From: Phoronis australis
Taxonomy: Eukaryota; Phoronida; Phoronidae
DNA length: 64,000 nt
Direction of reading: 5' to 3'
Assembly: GCA_002633005.1 (NCBI GenBank)
Contig: NMRA01000126.1
Span: forward strand, 198,641-262,640
Both the position numbers and the translations under genes were made by a program. Within the stretch, counting starts at the first letter, position 1. Every line of letters begins with the position of its first letter. This document shows, one piece after another, positions 1 through 14,200 of this stretch. The notes below the pieces were generated by a model. It ran no database searches, was not told where the DNA came from, and was given only the letters and a program-made list of their open reading frames with translations.

Positions 1-1170
1 GCTCATCTCATCCCCTTATAGCCGTCTATTCAAACAAGCTGACAAAAGCCCATAAAATAAGATGTGGAACATCTCCATAACCACTAATACACAGTATTTA
101 ATGGAATATACAATGTCTTTTTCAAAACAAATGTGACATGCACATGGCCAATTCACAGCTTTTTGTTACATAGTATCAACGTAACTTTGAAAAACGGTAC
201 ATTTGGAGATTAATACATACTAGTCAAATGACGAGTGATTCAACTGGTCACACCTCATTAAAACTTCAGGATATAGTTTCATTAATCTATCTATGTACAT
301 GGACCAGGGTAAATCATAATTCATGTCAACTTATAGTGATGAATATGATAAAGCTGAACTGAGACACATTTGAAGAACCACACAATGACCTTTTAAAAGT
401 CTTACGGTAACCTAGTCATGTACTCCACTTGAAGACGTCACATAAACTTTGGTTGTTTTCCACATCAAAAGTTGCTACCACTGGCCGCAAACCACTTAGC
501 TCCATTTGTGAAAGTTATAACACCTTACAAAATTTCTGGGGCTTCTTCGATTTTACTTGTACCTAAAAAAGATGGATGAAGAAATTTAACAAGATTGAAT
601 AACAAATGTTTTTTAGCTTTACTTCAGTGACCAGTTAGGAGCGTAAACCAGCACACTTCTTCGATAGACTATAGTACAAAGTAATAAGACAAAATACGAT
701 TTCTCCCTCACGTCGGCTAATTCTGTTAACAACAAAAACAACTAGTAATATCCATAAGGACGTACAAAATACCTTAGCCACCTTACTACCATTGTCAATT
801 CAACTCCATTCTTGATAATGTGGAAAGACTACTCTGACAATGAAGTCAGCTTCCACCCAGCAATCATGACAGGGAAGTCTGGGTCATTTTGTATGATTCT
901 TTTAGCTTGTACTGCATATGGTTAACTTGGCGAATAGCAAACATTCTATGAACAAGAATTGTTTCATTCGTCATTTCACTAACGACATTGATTCATAATT
1001 GTCACAATAGGAGCATGTGATTAGTTGTTTAGATGGAAATTGATGAAGAACAATTACACTTTGCCATGCATGCATTCATAGACACCAAGTTACATTTTTA
1101 CTAAATCCAGAAATGATTACCAAAATCACCACAGTTAGCACCCATGGCTTTTGATTGAAAAATTTGGTTG
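1..1170. other. No gene recognised at the left edge
   Basis: AT-rich sequence without a convincing exon on either strand. Since TMC runs leftward and its last exons are missing, this stretch may be intron or 3' end of that gene. Confidence 0.4.
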
Positions 1171-1990
1171 ACAAGAGCAACACAGAGCGTTTACATGCAC
1201 TCACTGTGTGCATTGGCAAACAATTAAGTGGTGCTCATTTTCTAAAATATTTCCACGGTAGTTGCACCCATTCCAAAAAGCACCACTTATGCTTTCCTTG
1301 TTACGAACACTTAGATTAAAGTTCATGAAGATCCATTAAGAGCTTAGTTGATACAAGGCAGCTGCAATAATTTGCCACAAGGCAGTGACAGTAGTCAGAT
1401 CAGTCCAAAATCTACACCAGCCATGCTATCCTCAATGAGAACACATGTGCCAAAAATCATAAAGTTCCAGCAAGGAACTTAATTGTTAGATATTGAGAAA
1501 CACAAACAAATCAAAATTGCCAAATACAATTATAGGTAATAGTCAAACCTGTCTGATAACCAATGTCTGTCCTACTCTCCTCATCACGATCTCATATTCC
1601 AAACCTTTTGTAAACATCCATACAAGAAGTCAGTAGATATCGAAGTACACGTAAAGCAAACTAAAACTCCACTAGGCTGGCGCAACACAACATCTCTCTA
1701 AAACTCCCGTAGGCCAGAGCAACACTACATCTCTCTAAAATTCAACTAGGCAGTGCAACACAACATCTCTCCAAAACTAATGCTGGCCATGCTCTCCTCT
1801 ATAGGAAATATCTGTCAACTTTCATAATAGGGAGGCTGACGCTAAAAGACAAACCCAAAAATAGCAAAAGTAGCCACTTGGGGGCACAGAACAAGTCACA
1901 TCTGTCTAAAACGGTTTCCTCCATAAAAACTTATTTGTCAAAAGTTTCATGAAGATCTTTCAAGCAACTTGCAATTTACATCATAGTCCA
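1171..1990 (+). repeat. Family A repeat (tandem-monomer element), degraded copy
   Basis: It starts with the family head (ACAAGAGCAACACAGAGCG, then a TGCACTCACTGTGTGCAT-like stretch). It continues into short degenerate blocks at about 1664-1790 in which an ACTAGGC...GCAACACAACATCTC unit occurs three times. It lies downstream of the last TMC exon found. Confidence 0.6.
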
Positions 1991-2222
1991 AATGTTAACC
2001 TGTGTGTTCCTGCACTGGCTCACAAGTTGTGTCACTTGAAACATTGAACATTCTGTGCAAGCAACGTTTCTGCATCATTCTATGCTAGAAGTGCATTGTG
2101 ATACACCATTTGTATTTTGGAGAGAACACTGTAACGTAAATAGCTCCATAACTATCTTTTTTAATTGTATGTCTAAAAACATAAAATGATTTCAATTATT
2201 TAAAAGTACAACTGCAAAGTAC

Positions 2223-5200
2223 CTTCAGCCACACCTTTAGCCACAGCGTAAACCATCTTTTTCCCAACACTTCTTTCCTGAAAGTAGACATTTGAAGAGC
2301 CGTCAGTAAATTGCTTCAGCAAGCCAAAGAACCAATGAATAACATGTGTAACAACACTTTAAAATTTCTGATAGTCAGCATGATCATGCTACATAATAAT
2401 ACACTACAATTAGAAATCCCCAAACTTATTCTCATTTTTTAATTCTGTCGGATTTGGTAAGAACACAAAATAACATTTGCGGGACATTAAGGCTAACACA
2501 AAAACTCCAGTCAGACCACAATCTTTGGTTTATGTATCATGTCTCTCATGATATGTGCAACAAGGTAAAAGATTAAATATCTGATACCAAGAAAATGGAA
2601 TTTAATATATGTATATCATATGACAAATAAACAATCCAATTATACCATAAATTTACAAGTAAAACAAACTGCTGGTACAATGAAATGATAATTATAAAAT
2701 ATCAACTAAATGAGATTACATGTGCATATACATGTATAGGGTGAGCTCATTACTTGTGTGGTTACTACGTTTCAATGTTTTTAATTTGATTTTCTTTATC
2801 AGAAGAAATGATTCAAGTTGACTTCTGACACAACACTTCCACTATTCGACGAGTGCACCATATACAAGGTGGAGCTAATGAGTACGTAGTGCTTTAAACA
2901 GTCTAAAAGTTGTTTTATCTCCTTTTGAAGCAGAATTTTAGGCCACAAAAATATAAATGCAGTCTCATTTTAAAAAGTTCAATGACTTTTCTCCCTAAAA
3001 GAATGGCTTATTACTCAACTACTAACTTGTGCCGGTTTTAAATTACATTAGTTTCTAACTATGAAAAATTAATTATTCACCTGAAATTTGAACCAAACTT
3101 TAGAAATAGTCAACATTGGCAGTTACAAATTCAAGCAACATGACCAATGACCAAAAATTATTATCCTCAATGCTACACAATGTGGGAATGTATTAAAACG
3201 TTGCGTAGGCAGCTACTTTCGATCATTTTCTGAACAACCAAGTCTACTCTGCAAAACTCTGTTGACACAGAATGTCCAATATTTAAGAAATATGACGAGC
3301 TCCAAAATGGTCCACATAACGATCTTCAGAATGAAGAAGATTCAATTTCAGCTTGAAGTTCATTGTCCCACACTTTAAGAGAAGAGATTGCCCTAAACTG
3401 GAAAAATTTTACTGTAACATAGCGTGCCAGTAATCAGGACATCATTGATGTCTGTACTAATCTCCTGATTCATAAAATCTTTAGCATATACTAACATAAT
3501 GCAACTGCATCCGTAAGTCACCAATTACCGACTTGTAGGAGACGGCAACAACACGGTAATACAGCACAAGTAGCCTGGAAAATGAAACACAACTGCAATC
3601 AAAAAGGCATATCAGAGTTTAAATGTAGAAAGATTGATAGTGAAAGTATTTTTTCTCTATCAACGTGCCTTTCAAAAGATGACAGTTTTGTCAAAAATGA
3701 ATGGTGTGTTGCCGAGAGAAGGACAATGTTGTGAATAGGTTTATCTAGACTCCTACTTTTATGGGTTGACAGTTGCTTTAAAGAAGACATTTCAATTAGG
3801 GCCACACCCAACTTTAATAATCAGCAAGAATCTAGAGCAGAACAATGCAACTAAGAGATGGTTCAATATCTGCGGCCCACAATTAACTATTACCTTGCAT
3901 TATATGCCAGTGGTTCAAACTCCACAAATGACAAGAGTAACGCTAAGAGTTGAAATGCTCCAACAATGAACACTACCATGCAGTGTATAAAATAAAAAGG
4001 CTGCAGCCTAAGTCATCTCCATTTTGTTTTTTTTTTCTCAAATGATCGATCACAAAATGTCAGACAAATTTTGGTTAGATCATGAAAGACCACATCAGAA
4101 AAGTGCATAAGAGATCCCCCAGCTGCATTTCGCCCTGTTTAAAAACAGGATTCAAATTGAGCCTTCACAAAATTAATAAAACTGGCCCAACTTACAATAT
4201 TTATTAATGTGATAAGACCCTATTTCTGTCACCAACAAAGACATCGAAACCATCAGAAAAAGCCTTAGAGTTTACAAGGGTTGGCCAACCTTAAAATTGT
4301 TAAGTCGCATTGCCAGTGACTTCAGTTACCAGCTCATTCGGCATCAAATTCATGATCGGGAGTGAGTGGTAATATCTTAAACCACAAAGCGCTTGGGTTA
4401 TGAATTCAACGTTGACAGGTTAACACCAATGAAGTGCAGCGTGATAGATAATTGTGAGCACACTTGCGACTGTACTAGAATAAGCCTACACACATTGTTG
4501 CCATAAAAAGGGACAGAAAAGAATTAATTGAATTAATTTTCAATTCTCGGAGTGATACAGAAATTTCCAGGCTAATTACAGTTACATCAATTGCATCAGC
4601 CACAAATTTACCCTGCAAGTGCCTCATGACTGACCAGACAAGTTAGCGAAGGACCCTAAAGGTAACCATATAGCACAAATTGATCGCATACTAACGTTGC
4701 TATGGTAAAACGTACACAAGAACAATGAGTAAAGGAACCACAATTCCAGCACTGGTGATGTATCCTAAAACTGTGTTCAGCCAAACCACTTTAATAATCT
4801 CAAGTGACAGCACCTCAAAGGGAAAACCAAGACCTGCAAATGGACCACAGCAAGCAGACGGCTGGAGTCTGCAAGTACACAAGTGGTTAAATTAATAGTA
4901 GAATGCTTTGCTCTTGAAAACGCAAACATATTCAGACAGTATAACAAAGTTTGCAAAAAAGAACCTGGAACTAGGAATACAAAATTTTTCAGACTTTAGA
5001 ATGACAGGTTCTCGTACACTTCAGCAGTGTAACTCACTCACATAACTACACAACTGATTAGCTTTCTAGTACCATTCACCATCATAAGCTATCAGACCAG
5101 TGTTCTTACGCTTACAACATCTTATCCAACCTCATTGCATTAAACAGGGTTTGTAAATTTAACAAGTAATTGGAAAATTCAAATTTTTCTTCAATTTGAG

Positions 5201-8200
5201 ATTCTCAAAGTCATCATTCACGAACCAACTTACTCAAATATGGCGTATCCAACAGGCAGAAACGCAAGAAACAAGGTCATCAGTAGAATGCCAAGATAGA
5301 AACTGCCCGCAGTGGAAGCGCGGAACAGTACCTTTGGTGGAGAGCTGGCGAATCGGACTGTGACATATCTCAGGTAGAAGAACAGAAACAACTTGACGGC
5401 AGCAGCCAACGGAAGAATAGGAGAGAAGTAAAGGCCCAACCAAACGATGGCTTGGCCGTAACAGAGCTCCAGTACTGACGAGGAGACGGAAAACTGGACA
5501 TAACCAATCTGTTGACAACAATGGAGGCACACAATAAAAAGGTGAACCATGCCGATCTTTTGTATGTAAATGAAATACATTGCACATGCTGTTGAGTATA
5601 GGGAGAAACTGAATTATTTGCTTAGCACTGTAACATTTGAAATGTCCTTATTTGTAAACAATTGAAAGTAAAAAATCGTGCCTGAAGCCTACGCCACAAA
5701 TTTCACCAAATAAATGTCATAGTATTTAAGATTCTAATTTTTACTTTAACAGTAACCTGCATCCACGTAATTTTTAAACTTTTGTTGCAACAAGAGCAAC
5801 GCAGAGCATTGAAATGAGCTCACGACTGCACTGCAAATGGTGTGCTTCTGGGGGTGTTTATTTTTATCATAAAAATGGCAATTGGATGGCTCAGATGACA
5901 TATCCAAAAATGGGGAGGTGTCATGGTCTCTCAAAATTATTTTCAAAATTTGATGAAAATCCATCAAAGAACTCCAATGATATAAAGGCAAATGTAAAAA
6001 AACTAATTGCTGTTCGAATCACAGCAGTATTCAAATCCATCCGTCTGCTGTCAAGTTAATAGGAATACAATAATTGCAAAATTTCAAAATCATCTTGCAA
6101 GGGGTTTAGTAGATACAACCATAGATGCCAAAAATGTTACTAGGGGGCACTACAGTAGTTGGGTCCGACTGAAAATCCACATTAGTCATGCTCTTGTCAA
6201 TTTTCATAAATTATGATCCTCTAAGCGGTTTGGCAGATACAGAAGCAGAAGACAAAAAAAACAGTGAGACTAAAAACTAATTAAAATGACCACTGGTGCA
6301 AAATACAGCAAATTCATCACAAACAGGAAACATGTGTCATGATAGAAATTTGTTTTATCCAATTTCACGAAAAAGCATCAAAGAACTGTTAAATTAGAGA
6401 CGCAAATTAAAGTAAAACAAGAGCAACGCGGAGCGTTGAAATGCGCACATGAATGCACCACAAACAGAGTGCTTCTAGGGCTGTTTATTTGTTTCATAAA
6501 AATAGCCACAAGAGGGAGAAAAAACATCTAATCCATCTGAAAATGGGTACATGCCATCGCTTCTTTTAATAGAAAGCTATTTAACAAATTTCATAAAAAT
6601 CTGTCAAGGAACTTCAGAGAAACAAAGGAAAACAAAAAATAATGAAATTGCCACTAAGGGACACGGCCTTCATTGGATCCGCCTGAAAGATGTCATCAGT
6701 TTTTAGCTTCATATCAATACAATTACTTAATTTAATAAAGATCCTGCAGTGAGTTTAGGAGATGCAGCTATGGGCACAAAACAAAACAAAACAAAACTAC
6801 CACTAGGGGGCACTACAATAGTCGAATCCGTTATTGTCAACCGTCCTCTTCACACTGAGAACATATACCATATACCAATTTTCAAAGTCATCCTCAGAAT
6901 GGTTTGGTTGATCGAAGGGTGGACGCCAAAAAACAAGACTCGAAAACATGAATAATGGCCACTAGGTGGTGCAAAAGTTCCTCGATTCCATCCCAAAGCG
7001 GGAGGATAGCATCATCTCACCAATAAATGCCTGTATTCCAAACTCTCTGATAATCCATTGAGGATCTTTGAAGATACAGAGAAAAGCCTAAAAAATGAAA
7101 ATTGCCACTACGGGGCACACTGATTGTCAGATCCGTCCGAAAGTTGTTGTCATCCGTTGTTAACATCATATAAATACACTTGCTAAATTTAGCAAAGATG
7201 CTGCAAACGGTTTAAGAGATACAGCCATGGGCACAAAAAAATGCCACTAGGAGGCACCACAGTAGACGAAGTCATTCATTTGGTAAATCATCGTCAGCTT
7301 CGTAGTAAGAACATACATGCCAATTTTCACAACCATCCTTAGTGCGGCTTGGTTGATAAAGGAGTGGACACCAAAAAACAGACTAAAAACAATAAAAATG
7401 GCCACTAGGTGGCGCAAACTACGCCAAATCCATCCGAAAATGGGAGGATAGCTTCATCTCACTAATAGGTGCTTATATTTCAAATTTTATGAAAATACGT
7501 TGAGGACCTTTGAAGATACAGAGGTAAACGTAAAAAACATGAATTGCCACTAGGGGGCACACGGGTTGTCAGATCTGTCCGAAAGTTGTCGTCATCCCTT
7601 GTCAACATCACATAAATATGCTTTCAGAATTTAGTAAAGATCCTGCGAGCGGTTTAGGAGATACAGCCATGGGGGCAAAAAGAGACAAAACTGCCACTAA
7701 GAGGGCCACATTAGTCAAAATTGTCGGAAAATCATCGTTAGCCGTCCTCTTCATAACACACATGCCAATTTCCACAATCATCCTTAGAGCGGTTTGGTTG
7801 ATAGAGGGGTGGACTCGAAAACAGCAAAAATAGCCACTAGGTGGTGCAAACTACAGCAAATCCATCAGAAAACAGGAGGATAGCGTCATCCAACCAAAAC
7901 ATGCCTATATGCCAAATTTTATGAAAATACGTTTAAGACCTTTGAAGATATAGAGGTAAGCGTAAAAAACTAAAATTGCCACTAGGGGGCACACCGGTAG
8001 TTTGATTCATTCGAAAGTTCGCTCATGCCATCCCATCTACGATAAGAACATATGTGCAAAATTTCATGAACATACGTCAAAGCGTTTTGGAGATAGAGCA
8101 GTGGACACCGGACACCGGACGGACACCGGACGGACGCCGGACGGACGCCGGACGGACGGAGATGACGGTATAATGCGTCCACATATAAATATGTGGGCGC

Positions 8201-11200
8201 ATAAAAATAAAATTGCCATTAGGGAACACAGCTCTACTGAAACTGGCCGTCATCAGTTGCCATCTCCATAAGAACACATCTGCTAAAGGAGATACAGCCG
8301 TGGACGCAAAAAAAATAAAATCGCCATTATGGGTGGGCCAGAGAAGTTGAACACAACCGAAAATCAATATCAGGCTCGGTTTTCTCATGAGTAAAACATC
8401 TCCAAATTTTAATAATGATTGTTCAAGCGGTTTGCCAGTTTGGTAGATGGAGAGGCCGATGCAAAAAACGTACTAAAATTATTAAAATGGCCACAGAGTG
8501 GCACAAAACATGTCAAATCCACCCGAAAATGAGATGGTGTCGTCATCTATGTAATAGAAACCTATTTGTTCAATTTCATAAAAATAGTCCAAGGAGTTTC
8601 AAATATACAGAGGAAAAGGAAAACAAATTGCCACTAGGGGGCACAGCGGCAGTCGTGTCCATCCAAATGTCATCGTTGTCCGTTGTTAACTTCATATTAA
8701 TACATTTGCCAAATTTAATAAACATACTGCAGAGGGCTTGGGAGATAAAGTTAAAACAGTAAAAATGGACACTACCTGGTGCAAAATACTTCAAACCCAA
8801 CCAAAAATGGGATGATAGCGTCATCTCATTAATAGGTGGATATCCGTCAATTTTTAAGAAAGTCCATTGAGGACCTTTGAAGATACAGACTGGGGTAAAC
8901 GTAAAAAAACTAAAATTGCCAGTAGGAGACACACCGGTAGTTGGATGCGACCAGAAGTCGTTATCTGTACTCAACTTCATATAAATACACTTGGTAAATC
9001 TATCCTGCAGAGCGTTTAGGAGATACAGCCACTAGGAGGCACCACAGTAGTCAAAGTCATCGGAAGATCATCGTCAGCTGTCCTCGTCACAGGAAGAACA
9101 TATATGCCAATTTCCACAATTATCGACAAAAGTAAAAATGATCGCAAAATATTTTGATTCCATTCGAAAATGGGAATATAGCGTCACCTCACTAATAGAT
9201 ACCTATCTGCCAAATTTCAAGAAAATCCGTTGAAGACCTTTGAAGATAGAGAGATAAATGTAAAACACTATAATTGCCACTTAATGGGCACACCAGTAGT
9301 CAGATCCGCCCAAAAGTTGGCTCAGGCCGTCCCATCCATGAAAGAAATACAATGTAAAATTTCATGAATATACGTCAAAGGGTTCTGGACAGATGTGGAC
9401 CCCGCACACCCACACAAAGGTGACGGCAATATGCACCCATGCACATAATAAAATAATGTTAAGGACAAGCTGAAAGATTTCTAGAACACTTAGCATTTTG
9501 ATCAGGCATTACGAAATATAGCAAACAAACACGGTTTGATCAACACACCATGATTCATACAACGGCAGAAATTTCTTAGAGACCAATGCCATAGCACAAC
9601 TGAGCTTACCTTTTTTCCAATCCTAGTACTTTTGACTACAGCTGCACGGATTAAAACCAGTATGATAATCGATAGGACCACGAGGATGAAGTCAAGTACA
9701 AACAGTTTGACCATCTCTACACCCACCACAGTTTCCCAGCAACAGTTTGTCACATTGAGCTGGCTACTGCAATTGGTTTTGGTCGAGTTGTTCTCATCAT
9801 GCTAGAGAAAAAGACATGCATTTAATGTACAAGCACAATGTGGAAGTTAGTAACAAAAATAATTAATTGAACTCACCAGGTAGAACAGACTTTCAATCTG
9901 AAGGAACACTTCATTTCCATTTACTCCCTAAACACGAGAATTTCAAACTGTAAGGCTAAGGAAGCGGTTACACTCACTGGATGACAAATGCTGATTTCGT
10001 GTTCATAGAGTTCAATGATGAGCACAATGAGGCTGGCATAGTAGAAACACACAGTCCTGAAGAAAACAGGAGAAATTGAAAGCAACAACACCAAGTACTT
10101 CAGATGGTGACAAATAAAACACTTGTCAATGAATTAGAGCAGGAAAAATATATTAGACCATAGACTATACTACATGGACCACTAATTGTATATTCTCAAT
10201 GCACACGATCTGTGATCGTGAGTACAGCTGCGACCAACAACACTGTTCCTTAGCAACACCTGGTGTGGTGGCCCATTTTACTTTCAGTAAGTAGATCGTC
10301 TGATCAAACATTCTTTCACGGCACCACATTTCCATATAGGTGGTGCTGTAACAGAGGGTTCTCACTAACCGGAAGCTGAGTTGCGCTCTGAAAGAGAGTG
10401 ACACCTCCATTTTTCCTGGCTGGACTATTCAAAACTCATAAAGGGTAATAAAATAATTATCTTTTCAGCCAGAACCATAAACCTAAATCTGTGTTTACTA
10501 AATTAAATGCAGATCAACTGCAACAGTTGTATGACAAAGAATAATCCTCAGTGACATCAGTCAATTTTAAAGGCCTATTGTGTGTGTGAACAACACCAAT
10601 GATTTATTAGCGTCCAAAAAATATTTTGAGCCACTATGCTGACTACTTATTCCCTCGAAGTTCAAACTGTTCCCTAGGAGTCATAAGAAAATATCAATGT
10701 TAGATGTGAATCTGTTTACGGCCTGTGATTAGACTGATCATCAAACTTCCAATTCAATGCAGCAAAGGAAAGTAACATATCCACTGAACTAGGACAAGTC
10801 GTTTTCTTGATATGTCTACTCAATGACTCTCACTTAGTTTAATTAATATGCTTGCAGTTTATGACATGTATTGAAGCTTCATCTTCCTTTTTGATTTATC
10901 AGTATGAATATTATACTCAGCTGGCCTTCTGTGAGACAAACATTTTTAGAGATAAATTAATATGAAAGCACAGGCAGTAACACTACACTCTTATACATTA
11001 CTCACACAGATAGGTCAATAATGTCTACTACTTACAGAACACACCAAAAGAATGCAGACAAAAGGACTTTCATATCCTGTCATAATGCAGTGGTGGAAAT
11101 CAAATGTATCATAAAACTGGTCTTCCTTTGTGACTGAGAATGAAGGGGAATTAACAGGGAATGTGGCTTCATCATTTTGCAATCTGTAAAGACGGACTTC

Positions 11201-14200
11201 GATATATTCATTAGCACCAGTGGTGAATATGAACATCGATTTCCCATTTACGTAAGCAGCGATAAACATTGACAAATGAGAGTATAGTGAGCACCTCTTC
11301 ACAAAATCTTGGATTTACTCAGGTTTTGCAATTGTCTGCATTAATTTAAAGATAACACAATATTACCCAGCCAGCAATACCTGACTATAGTCCATTCAGT
11401 GGCTACCCTGGGGTGCCACTTCTCAATTTTCACCAGAAGTTCAAAAAACATGGGTACGATCAACTTCAAAGCAGCCATGATGAAAGGCAGCTAGAAAAAA
11501 GTAAAACACATTGACTGAATTTACTAAAACAACTCAATAATGTCAGTGTGAGCTTTTCAAAAAACACAAATCCCAATTGAGCATTTACTATTACAATCTC
11601 AATTGGATTTAGCCATTCGTGTATGTCAGTTATAAACTGATTGAATGATTATTGTCAGATGCTTCTAAAAATCAATAAAACAACAGCTGCAATTAATCTT
11701 TCAAAAAAATTAATGCAGTGTCCATGAAAAAATAGACGAATTACCAGAAATCTTGAGGAAGGTTAAATCTGGTGTGTGTGACTTTTAATAGGCATAAATC
11801 ATTATAAGTTTTGAACTTAATTAATTTACTATGGAATGACTGTAATGTGTTACTAAGAAATCATTTTCACATTATATTTTGAAAAACGATGACTTCTACG
11901 TGAGGACAAAATGTCTATCAATACAAAAATAACATGTAGAACAGAGCAAAGACAAAAATACAAAGGCAATACAGAATGTTGATGTTCATCACCGACCACA
12001 TTGCATGCAGTAGGTGCAAGAGACACAAAAAACAATTACACACCACATATGCTTGAAGGACTTCTGTCCCAACTGGAAGTGACAAAAACCATCCATCTTT
12101 GTTCTGCACCACAAAGACGATGAGGGCAACACTACCTGCCAGAATACCCAACACAAGGATGTTGGAGAGTAGACGCCCCAAGAACACTGTGTACCTAAAA
12201 GCAGACAACAACTCAATCACATCCGGCTATCTCAGATACCAAAGGATTCCTTCATTCTTAGTATCCAAGAAGCAATAGTCACAAGGACATAAGAAGCAGC
12301 TCTGGTGAACACTGCATCATCTACCTATATCTACACTTGCAAAGTATTTCTAAATATTATATAATATGTTATATAACGCACGTGATGATAACGGTGGGTT
12401 ACTACATCAAGATAAGTGACATGCAAGCCGATTTAAACAAGGTTGTGTGTGTTTGCATATTTAAAACACTGTTTTCACCTTAATTTTCATAAACTTTATT
12501 AAAAATCAAAATTTTGGATGGCATTTGACCGATATGTTAATTTATGACTTGCGCTATATATTTGGTTCAGTTATTATTTGCAAGGTGTTTTTCAATTATT
12601 AGATATAGTAACATTAACACCAGTACAGAATTGGGAGACGTGAGTGGTATATAACAACAAGAGTGAAAACAACTACCGAAATTCATAACATGAACTTAGC
12701 CCACCAAATACTGGAATCCTTATGCCTTTGTCAGGGATATTTTCTCTAGAGATGATAACTGTTATCATCTCTAGAGAAAATACGGAGAAGTAGTTTTGAC
12801 ATACTTCACGGTGTTATAACAGTTATTTCACAGCCGTATCATCACCTAATATGTCTGTTAGTGAACAAATGAACCGGCAATGAATTTGACTGTATAATTA
12901 AACTAGAAGTAGTTCACCACCATTACTTGTTCCTTTCCTGTCTGCGCTTGGCTTCCTTAAGTTCTCGAACTTGTTCCTATGAATGAAATGAAGGACAAAA
13001 CTGAAATAAGTAATTTTTAATTAACCAGCCACTACTGAATTATGCAATTTAAATCAGCCATTTCAATTTTACGTTACACAAATTCTATAGCTTGTGCTTA
13101 ACAACATTTAACTCTGTCATCTGGTAGTTGTAGCCTAATTTCAAGCCTGAAAAGTTAAAACTGTCTGCAGTGCATCTTGAACTGCAGTGTTGAGAAAATA
13201 ACTGATCTCAAATGTTCAGTGAACACAACAGCTCTAAAATTCAGTTCACCAGTCTTGAAATTTAAAAACAGATGGCATGGCGATGACAGTGATAATTCAA
13301 ATAGCCATCCAAGTCAGTCAGCTTAGACAAGCATAGAACATAAATACTTGACCTAAAATACAAAATACAGTTTAAAAATCATTCTGATGATTACAACTAT
13401 TCATAAAAGAAGAAAATACTTTCCTATGCGTAACTTAAACCTCAGACACTAAGCCTTAAAATCTGCATGAAAACTTTAAAGGGAAACCAAACTCTGCTTT
13501 GGTATACTAATAGCTTTCCTGTCCAGTTCTCTGAAACAAAATAATGCTCTGTAACCCTCAAACATGTCGTGAACACATCCACTAAAACAAGAAACTGTAG
13601 GAACACCGCATTTATCCACCTTCACTCTTATCAGGCTTCTATTGTGAGTCAGCATGCGTGAATAATTGGCTGATAAGCCACCTCTGGAACTACTTTTGGC
13701 TGAATGGATGACCAGGCCATAAAATGATAATATTAGCCAAGACCAGTTACTAATGCAACAAAGAATAGTGTCGTAGTATCATCTAGCCTTGGTGGAAAGC
13801 TGTATACTGTATTGGCTCTAATAAACGCTTAGAAAAAATCATTTCACGGGGAGGGGATTCTTATTGTAGCCTACGGCAGTTGAAAGCCGGTTTCCCAAAC
13901 GGGTAAAATCGGAAGCTAGGATTCATAAAATTTACGCTTTGTGACGAATTTTAGCATATGACAGTCTTTCTACAAAATTGTGGTGCATTGCTATGAACTT
14001 CCGTTGTTAAATTACGATAATCTTTCAAAAAATTGTGCTCATCACAGGGCGAAAACTTGCCGACTGATGCGTCGCCGCTGAATCGCCATCGTCAATAGGA
14101 AAACTTGTACTCTTGAATAAAAATATAGTTTCGACTCAACAAATTACCTGAAATCTTCCTGATGTTTTACAATTTTTAAAGTTCATGTGGAGTCCAGATT

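Noticed and set aside
5230-5587. Alternative frames overlapping the TMC exon at 5508-5234
   Set aside because: Only one frame carries the TMC motifs and the matching splice phases.
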